From: Streptomyces sp. SID13726
GTDB lineage: Bacteria > Actinomycetota > Actinomycetes > Streptomycetales > Streptomycetaceae
Direction of reading: 5' to 3'
NCBI RefSeq assembly: GCF_010548375.1
Contig: NZ_JAAGLY010000002.1
Coordinates: 62,001-126,000, forward strand
Length of the DNA stretch: 64,000 nucleotides
Below, one piece after another: positions 59,133 through 64,000 of this stretch (position 1 is its first letter; every line of letters starts with the position of its first letter). The notes under the pieces are model-generated. The model did no database searches. It was not told where the DNA came from and saw only the letters and a program-made list of their open reading frames with translations. Made by a program: the position numbers and the translations under genes.

Positions 59133-59216
59133 TCAGGCCGCGGCGCAACAGGAGGCGCTGGAGACGCGCGCGAGGTCGACGTGGCGTCGCCGCGTGAGGT
59201 CCAGTCGCATCTTCAT
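59133..59216 (-). CDS. Leader peptide of the sfnG operon (27 residues, Cys-Cys)
   Basis: A very short gene upstream of sfnG: MKMRLDLTRRRHVDLARVSS followed by ASCCAAA. It matches the pattern of the RHVDLxRVSS leader peptides found upstream of sulfur-assimilation operons in Streptomyces, which are thought to sense cysteine supply. Two adjacent Cys codons (TGT TGC) lie four codons from the end, where a starved ribosome would pause. The start is the ATG at 59216, or the ATG at 59210. The stop is TGA. CTCCTG at the Cys codons is complementary to the sfnG ribosome-binding site CAGGAG. Confidence 0.82.
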   Translation of the reverse strand: MKMRLDLTRRRHVDLARVSSASCCAAA

Positions 59217-59353
59217 GTCGTCGATCCTGGCAGTCGCCCGTGAGAGGCGTCAAGGAAAACCCGACCGGTCTCGTATCGCGGACCATTGAATTTCACGAAC
59301 GTGTGACAGGGAAACCCTTGAACCCGGCGTTCGGCGAGCCGCATTCTGCGGGC

Positions 59354-60331
59354 ATGCGGACGGAACAGCTGGAATACATAGCCGCCGTGACCCGGCTCGG
59401 TTCACTGCGCCGGGCGGCGGAGGAACTGCGCCTTTCGCAACCCGCGTTGAGCGAGACCGTGCGGAACCTGGAGCGGGAGCTGGGGGTCGACCTGCTGGAG
59501 CGCAAGCGGTCCGGGGCGACGATGAGCGCGGAGGGCCGGGAGCTGCTGCCGCACATCGTGGGTGTGCTGGAGGCGGTGGACCGGCTGCGGTCGGCGGCGG
59601 GCGAGCAGCACCGCATCAGCCGTATGGTCCGGGTGGGGACGGTGAACGCGGCGACCGTGCCGTTGCTCATCCCCGCGGTCGAGGACTTCCGGGCCGCGCA
59701 TCCGGTGACCCAGGTCGAGGTGGTCGGCGCGCAGCAGTCGGACATCCACCGGGCGCTGTCCGAGGGCGGGTTCGACCTCGGGCTGGTCAACCACCTCGAC
59801 GGCGACGACACGCCCGCCGGCTTCGAGTCCACCCAACTGCTGCACGGGCGGCCGGTGGTGTGTCTGCGCCCGGACAGTGCGCTGGCCGCGCGGACCTGTG
59901 TGTCGGTGGACGATCTGCTGGCCCAGCCGTTGATCGCGATGCGCACCGGCTATGTCATGAACCGGTTCGTGCACCGGCTGCTGGACGGACGCGGTTCGTC
60001 GTTCGCGTACTCCACCGACGGCGCCGAGATGGGCAAGCTGATGGTGGCCGAAGGTCTCGGAGTGACGGTGCTCCCCGACTTCAGCGTGGTCGGGGATCCG
60101 CTGGAGCGGCAGGGCACGCTCACCCACCGGCCGATCGAGGGTGACTCCACGCGTGTGCTGCTGATGCTTCAGCGCCGCAAGGCCGAGTCGGTACCGCGGG
60201 CGGCACGGGATCTGCACGAGGTGTTCGTACGCCGGGCCCGGCAGCTGGGCGGGACACTCACCCCGGCGTCCACCCCGCTCGACCCGGCGTCCGCTCCACC
60301 GCTCGCCCCGGCCCTCGACCCGCCGGGATGA
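59354..60331 (+). CDS. LysR family transcriptional regulator of the sulfur region
   Basis: A 325-residue LysR regulator. The helix-turn-helix is MRTEQLEYIAAVTRLGSLRR and AAEELRLSQPALSETVRNLE. The effector domain starts near residue 90 (MVRVGTVNAATVPLLIPAVE), and the C-terminus is a Pro/Ala-rich tail of about 25 residues. It is divergent from the sfnG leader across 137 bases, so it probably activates that operon in sulfur limitation, as CysB- and SfnR-like regulators do in other bacteria. The ATG at 59354 is used. Confidence 0.92.
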   Translation: MRTEQLEYIAAVTRLGSLRRAAEELRLSQPALSETVRNLERELGVDLLERKRSGATMSAEGRELLPHIVGVLEAVDRLRSAAGEQHRISRMVRVGTVNAATVPLLIPAVEDFRAAHPVTQVEVVGAQQSDIHRALSEGGFDLGLVNHLDGDDTPAGFESTQLLHGRPVVCLRPDSALAARTCVSVDDLLAQPLIAMRTGYVMNRFVHRLLDGRGSSFAYSTDGAEMGKLMVAEGLGVTVLPDFSVVGDPLERQGTLTHRPIEGDSTRVLLMLQRRKAESVPRAARDLHEVFVRRARQLGGTLTPASTPLDPASAPPLAPALDPPG

Positions 60332-60340
60332 GCCGCCCGT

Positions 60341-60508
60341 TCAGTCCTCGTCGCGCCCCGGGACGACCACGAGGAACGCGTCCGAACGGAGGTCCATCAC
60401 CACGGTCGCGGGCTCTCCCTGCGCGCGCCTCTGTGCCGCGTACTCCTCTGCCGGCCACGATCCGCGCGGAGCCCCCGCAGGAAACCTCTCCAACACCTTC
60501 GCGCTCAT
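60341..60508 (-). CDS. Small hypothetical protein, 55 residues
   Basis: A short acidic protein beginning MSAKVLERFPAGAPRGSWPA and ending in VVMDLRSDAFLVVVPGRDED. It resembles small conserved proteins of unknown function in Streptomyces. A GGAGG lies 11 bases upstream of the ATG, a slightly long spacing. It is convergent with the LysR gene. A longer frame back to 60619 is less likely. Confidence 0.65.
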   Translation of the reverse strand: MSAKVLERFPAGAPRGSWPAEEYAAQRRAQGEPATVVMDLRSDAFLVVVPGRDED

Positions 60509-60582
60509 AGTGGCGGACACCTCCAGCGTCGCTGACGAACCGTCTCCACCAGTGCGGTTGCCCGGGATCGCGCCGGACATGT

Positions 60583-62673
60583 TCACGACTTCGGCATTTC
60601 GCCGACCGGCGTCGGCCACCAGACCCGGGCCCCGATGTCCCGCACCAGCGCGGGCACGAGCAGGGACCGGACGACCAGGGTGTCGAGCAGGACGCCGAAG
60701 GCCACGATGAAGGCGATCTGGGCGAGGAAGGCCAGCGGGATCACCCCGAGGGCGGCGAAGGTCGCGGCCAGTACCACGCCGGCCGAGGTGATGACCCCGC
60801 CGGTGGTGACGAGTCCGCGTGCCGTCCCCTGGCGCACGCCGTGGCGCAGGGACTCCTCCCTGACCCGGGACATCAGGAAGATGTTGTAGTCGACGCCGAG
60901 GGCGACGAGGAACACGAACCCGTACAGCGGCACGGAGGGGTCGGTGCCGGTGAAGCCGAGGACATGGCGGAAGACCAGGGCCGAAACGCCCAGTGCGGTC
61001 AGGAAGTTGAGGGCGACCGTGGCCACCAGGAGCACGGGCAGCAGCACCGAGCTCAACAGCACGACCAGGATGAACAGGATGATCGCGAGGACCACGGGGA
61101 CGATGAGGGTGCGGTCGTGCTCCGCGGTGCGCAGGGTGTCGTACTGCTGGGCGGTGTAGCCGCCGACGAGGGCGTCGGCGTCCGGCACCTCGTGCAGGGC
61201 GGTGCGCAGTCGCCCGACCGTCTCCTTCGCGGTGTCGCTGTCGGGGGCCGCGGTGAGGGTGACGTCGACCCGGACCCGGCCGTCGACGACGAGCGGCTGG
61301 GCACCTGGGCGCCCTGAACCGGTCACCGACGTGGCGTCGGCGACGCCCTCGGTGTCCCGGGCCGCCCGCACGACCTCGGTGAGCCGGTCGGCGTCCGCGA
61401 CGACCACGGCGGGGTTGCCCGCACCGGCCGGGAAGTGCCGGCTCAGGGTCTGCTGGGCGGTGACGGAGGGGGCGTCGTCGACGAAGGTCTCGTCGAGGGG
61501 AACTCCCTTCGAGGCGAGGGCGGGTGCGAAGGCGGCACCGGCCAGCAGGACCACGAGGGTGAGCGCCCAGACCTTGCGCGGCGCCCGGTCGACGAGGGCG
61601 GCGACCTGGTGCCAGACGCCCTCGCGGTGTTCGTCGGCGGGGCGGGGGCGGGCGGGCCAGTAGGCGGCGCGGCCGAGGAGGGCGAGGGCAGCGGGCAGGA
61701 ACGTCAGCGAGGTCAGGACGGCACAGGCGATGCCGATGGCGCCGACCGGGCCGAGGGCGCGGTTGTTGGTGAGGTCGCTCAGCAGCAGGGCCAGCAGGCC
61801 GAGCGCGACCGTGGCCGCACTGGCGACGATCGCCGCCCAGGACCGTCGTAGCGCCGCCCTCGCCGCGGTGAACCGGTCGGTGCCGCGGGCGAGTTCCTCC
61901 CGGTAGCGGGCCGTGAGCAGCAGGGCGTAGTCGGTGGCCGCGCCGATCACGAGGATGGAGAGGATGCCCTGGACCTGTCCGTCGACGCGGACGACGTCGT
62001 GGTCGGCCAGGGCGTACACGACGGCACAGGCGACGCCGAGCGCGAAGACCGAGCCGAGGATGATCACCAGCGGCAGGAGCAGGCTGCGGTACACCAGCAG
62101 CAGGATGACCAGGACGACGGCGAGCGCGACGGCGAGGAGCAGTCCGTCGATGCCGGCGAAGGCGTCGGAGAGGTCGGCCTGGGTGGCGGCCGGTCCGGCG
62201 AGGCGCACGGTGGTGCCGGGGACGCGCTCGGCGGCGGACCGTATCCGTTCGAGGGTGTCGGGGAGGGCGTCGCCGACGTCGGGGCGCAGCGGGACCACGC
62301 CCTGGAGCGCCTCCCGGTCCTCGGAGGAAACAGCGGGCGAGATCTCGCCGGCGACTCCCGGGGTGCCGGCGAGGGAGCCGAGCACCCGGTCGGCGTCGGT
62401 CTTCCGGTCGGCCACCGCGACTTCGGTCTTCCGGTCGACCACCGCGGCGCCGGTCCAGACGACGATCACGGGCAGGGTCTCGCTCTGCCGGAACTTCCTC
62501 CGTTCCGCGACGACCGCGGTCGACTCGGCGCTGCGCGGCAGGAAGGCCGCCTGGTCGTTGGTCGCGACCTCGCCCAGCCGGCCGGCGAAGGGGCCGAGGA
62601 CGCCCCCGGCCACGAGCCAGACGGCCAGCAGGAGCAGAGGGACGAGCGCACGGGTGCGTCGGGCGGGGGACAT
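60583..62673 (-). CDS. MMPL family (RND superfamily) transporter
   Basis: A 696-residue exporter with 12 predicted helices in two repeats. Each half has a large extracytoplasmic loop. Helices include LVPLLLLAVWLVAGGVLG at the start and ILSILVIGAATDYALLLTAR in the first half. The second half has VFLVALGVDYNIFLMSRVRE, with the functional Asp-Tyr pair of MmpL proteins repeated in each half. In actinomycetes such proteins export lipids or secondary metabolites. The ATG at 62673 follows GGAGA. It is downstream of a MarR regulator and its palindromic operator. Confidence 0.95.
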   Translation of the reverse strand: MSPARRTRALVPLLLLAVWLVAGGVLGPFAGRLGEVATNDQAAFLPRSAESTAVVAERRKFRQSETLPVIVVWTGAAVVDRKTEVAVADRKTDADRVLGSLAGTPGVAGEISPAVSSEDREALQGVVPLRPDVGDALPDTLERIRSAAERVPGTTVRLAGPAATQADLSDAFAGIDGLLLAVALAVVLVILLLVYRSLLLPLVIILGSVFALGVACAVVYALADHDVVRVDGQVQGILSILVIGAATDYALLLTARYREELARGTDRFTAARAALRRSWAAIVASAATVALGLLALLLSDLTNNRALGPVGAIGIACAVLTSLTFLPAALALLGRAAYWPARPRPADEHREGVWHQVAALVDRAPRKVWALTLVVLLAGAAFAPALASKGVPLDETFVDDAPSVTAQQTLSRHFPAGAGNPAVVVADADRLTEVVRAARDTEGVADATSVTGSGRPGAQPLVVDGRVRVDVTLTAAPDSDTAKETVGRLRTALHEVPDADALVGGYTAQQYDTLRTAEHDRTLIVPVVLAIILFILVVLLSSVLLPVLLVATVALNFLTALGVSALVFRHVLGFTGTDPSVPLYGFVFLVALGVDYNIFLMSRVREESLRHGVRQGTARGLVTTGGVITSAGVVLAATFAALGVIPLAFLAQIAFIVAFGVLLDTLVVRSLLVPALVRDIGARVWWPTPVGEMPKS

Positions 62674-62716
62674 CGGTCTCCAGGGTTCGATGACAGGTAC
62701 CTCAATGAAAAACAAT

Positions 62717-62729
62717 CTCAATCATTGAG
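62717..62729. promoter_or_regulatory. Palindromic operator CTCAAT-C-ATTGAG upstream of MMPL gene
   Basis: CTCAATCATTGAG is a perfect 6-1-6 palindrome 44 bases before the MMPL start. A further half-site CTCAATGA lies at 62701-62708 and pairs with TCATTGAG (62722-62729). The A/T-rich sequence around it is typical of a promoter. The MarR protein encoded upstream is the likely ligand. Confidence 0.6.
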
Positions 62730-62809
62730 TTACATCGTGTCGGTGATCGTAGACGACGCCTGTTCTTCTCCCGGAGACCGGTCCGCGGATGCGCCCGCAG
62801 GGGGCGGAT

Positions 62810-63313
62810 TCAGCCGCCGCCCGGCCGTACCGCGGAGAGTTCCTCGTTCAGCGCCTCCAGGAAGCGCACCACCACGGAGAGGTCCTGTTCGCCGAAGCGG
62901 GAGCGGGCGGCCTCGGTCGCCTCGGCGAGCGGGCGGAAGTACGAGCGCGCGGCGGCCCGGGCGTCCGGTTCGTAGTGCAGGTGGACGACCCTGCGGTCCG
63001 CGCTCTCCCGGACCCGGCGGATGTGCCCCGCCCGCTCGAGCCGGTCCACGCACGCGGTCACCGCGCCCGAGGTGAGTCCCAGGTGCCGGCGCAGCCCGCC
63101 GGGTGTCATCGGCTCGTCGGCGTCCATGATCGCCGCGAGCGCCTGGATGTCGGTGGCGTGCAGACCGTGGTCACCTGCGAAACCCTGGACGAGACGGTTG
63201 ATCTCGCCGTTCATGCGGCGCAGTCGTACGGCGAAGGAGTACAGGTCGGTCGGTGCCTCGCCCGGTCCGGAGTCCCGGTGCGCGTCCTGTTCCCGCTCGT
63301 TCGCTGTGGCCAC
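62810..63313 (-). CDS. MarR family transcriptional regulator
   Basis: A 167-residue MarR-type repressor. The winged helix region reads GLHATDIQALAAIMDADEPM, TPGGLRRHLGLTSGAVTACV and DRLERAGHIRRVRESADRRV, followed by a C-terminal dimerisation helix (ARSYFRPLAEATEAARSRFG). The likely start is the GTG at 63313. It lies upstream of the MMPL exporter in the same direction with a palindromic site between them. A repressor-exporter relation is the simplest reading, the inducer being unknown. Confidence 0.93.
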   Translation of the reverse strand: MATANEREQDAHRDSGPGEAPTDLYSFAVRLRRMNGEINRLVQGFAGDHGLHATDIQALAAIMDADEPMTPGGLRRHLGLTSGAVTACVDRLERAGHIRRVRESADRRVVHLHYEPDARAAARSYFRPLAEATEAARSRFGEQDLSVVVRFLEALNEELSAVRPGGG

Positions 63314-63421
63314 GTGATCAGCGTATAGAAGGGCCGCGCCCTCGCGGGCCGGGGCCGCATCCGAAGAGCCCCCGGCGGTGGAAGTGATCACCAGGGGGCC
63401 GCCAGGAAGGACAGGGAAGCG

Positions 63422-64000
63422 ATGGACCACGACGACACGCGCGCGGGGCCGCGGTGCCTGGTGACCGGTGCCACCGGGTACATCGGCGGGCGCCTGGTGC
63501 CCGAACTGCTCGACGCGGGCCACCGGGTCCGGTGCCTGGCCCGCTCCCCCGAGCGGCTGCGCGACCACCCCTGGGCCGACCGAGCCGAGGTGGTCGGCGG
63601 TGACGTCACCGATGCCGCGTCGGTCGCCCGGGCCATGGAGGGGGTGGACGTGGCGTACCACCTGGTGCATGCGATGAGCTCGGGCAAGGACTTCGAGGAG
63701 ACCGACCGCAGGGCCGCCCGGATCTTCGGCGAGCAGGCCAGGGCCGCGGGCGTACGGCGGATCGTCCACCTCAGCGGGCTCACCCCGGCGGACGTGCCCG
63801 AGGCGGAGCTCTCCCCGCATCTGCGCTCGCGCGCCGAGGTGGCCCGTGTCCTGCTGGACTCCGGGGTGCCGACCACCGTCCTGCGGGCGGCCGTCGTCAT
63901 CGGCTCGGGCTCGGCCTCCTTCGAGATGCTGCGGTACCTGACCGAACGCCTGCCCGTGATGGTCGCCCCGAGCTGGGTGCACACCCGTGTCCAGCCGGTC
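63422..64000 (+). CDS. NAD(P)H-binding (atypical SDR / NmrA-like) protein, 3' end beyond window
   Basis: The visible 193 residues form an atypical short-chain dehydrogenase domain. The nucleotide motif is CLVTGATGYIGGRLVPELLD, with LARSPERLRDHPWADRAE giving the NADP-type Arg. DVTDAASVARAMEGVDVAYHLVHAM and RRIVHLSGLTPADV are typical of this subgroup. Similar proteins carry a C-terminal DUF2867 or SRPBCC-like domain, which would lie outside the window. A GGAAGG site precedes the ATG. It is divergent from the MarR gene. Confidence 0.9.
   Translation, partial: MDHDDTRAGPRCLVTGATGYIGGRLVPELLDAGHRVRCLARSPERLRDHPWADRAEVVGGDVTDAASVARAMEGVDVAYHLVHAMSSGKDFEETDRRAARIFGEQARAAGVRRIVHLSGLTPADVPEAELSPHLRSRAEVARVLLDSGVPTTVLRAAVVIGSGSASFEMLRYLTERLPVMVAPSWVHTRVQPV

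Overview
The window is chromosomal DNA from a Streptomyces-type actinomycete. The base composition is very high in GC, GTG and TTG starts are common, genes overlap or abut in short operons, and several hallmark genes are present: the melC tyrosinase pair, a 2-methylisoborneol (2-MIB) cluster with its encapsulin, a clpP3/clpP4/popR locus, a SigB-type sigma factor facing an RsbW-like kinase, and a streptophobe membrane protein. I saw no rRNA, tRNA, CRISPR array, prophage or insertion sequence. The mix of catabolic, signalling and secondary-metabolite genes suggests an arm region rather than the core, which is an inference.

Layout. Positions 1-6103: a truncated aldo/keto reductase, a Tat-exported FAD oxidase of cholesterol-oxidase type, an MFS exporter-TetR operon behind a double palindrome, and a FAD monooxygenase. 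6438-8195: melC1-melC2 and a SRPBCC protein. 8256-11237: RNase HI with a zinc-ribbon tail, a TetR repressor divergent from a methyltransferase across two tandem palindromes, and a VOC protein. 11525-14936: family 2B encapsulin shell, 2-MIB synthase and geranyl diphosphate C-methyltransferase. 14938-18942: STAS protein, response regulator, hybrid histidine kinase and a lipoprotein SGNH hydrolase. 18950-20759: VOC protein and epoxide hydrolase. 20783-22559: PopR box, clpP3, clpP4 and popR. 22615-25094: methyltransferase, SigB-family sigma factor with two matching upstream promoters, and an anti-sigma-type ATPase.

25182-31855 is a signalling and membrane cassette: a DUF6777 protein, a streptophobe protein, a Ser/Thr kinase without a membrane anchor, an SH3-like protein and a double-FHA ABCG-type transporter. 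33092-35820 holds gabT-gabD for GABA breakdown. 35965-41451 is mixed housekeeping and accessory metabolism: aldo/keto reductase with a divergent LysR gene, a DinB-type protein, adenosine deaminase, VOC, DUF1062 and PPOX proteins. 42415-47874 resembles a quinate/shikimate catabolic unit: a QuiC-like 3-dehydroshikimate dehydratase, a zinc dehydrogenase, an MHS-type transporter and an IclR regulator, tied together by a shared 12-base motif.

48374-51565 holds a cyclodipeptide synthase between two oxidoreductase genes. Its residue at the position that defines the known subfamilies is unusual. 51784-59354 is largely an organosulfur-scavenging region: sfnG, a DszC-like monooxygenase, an ssuE-like FMN reductase, sfnB, ssuD and a second DszC-like enzyme. 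It is preceded by a 27-residue leader peptide with a Cys-Cys pair and by a divergent LysR regulator. The window ends with an MMPL exporter under a MarR regulator and a truncated NAD(P)H-binding protein.
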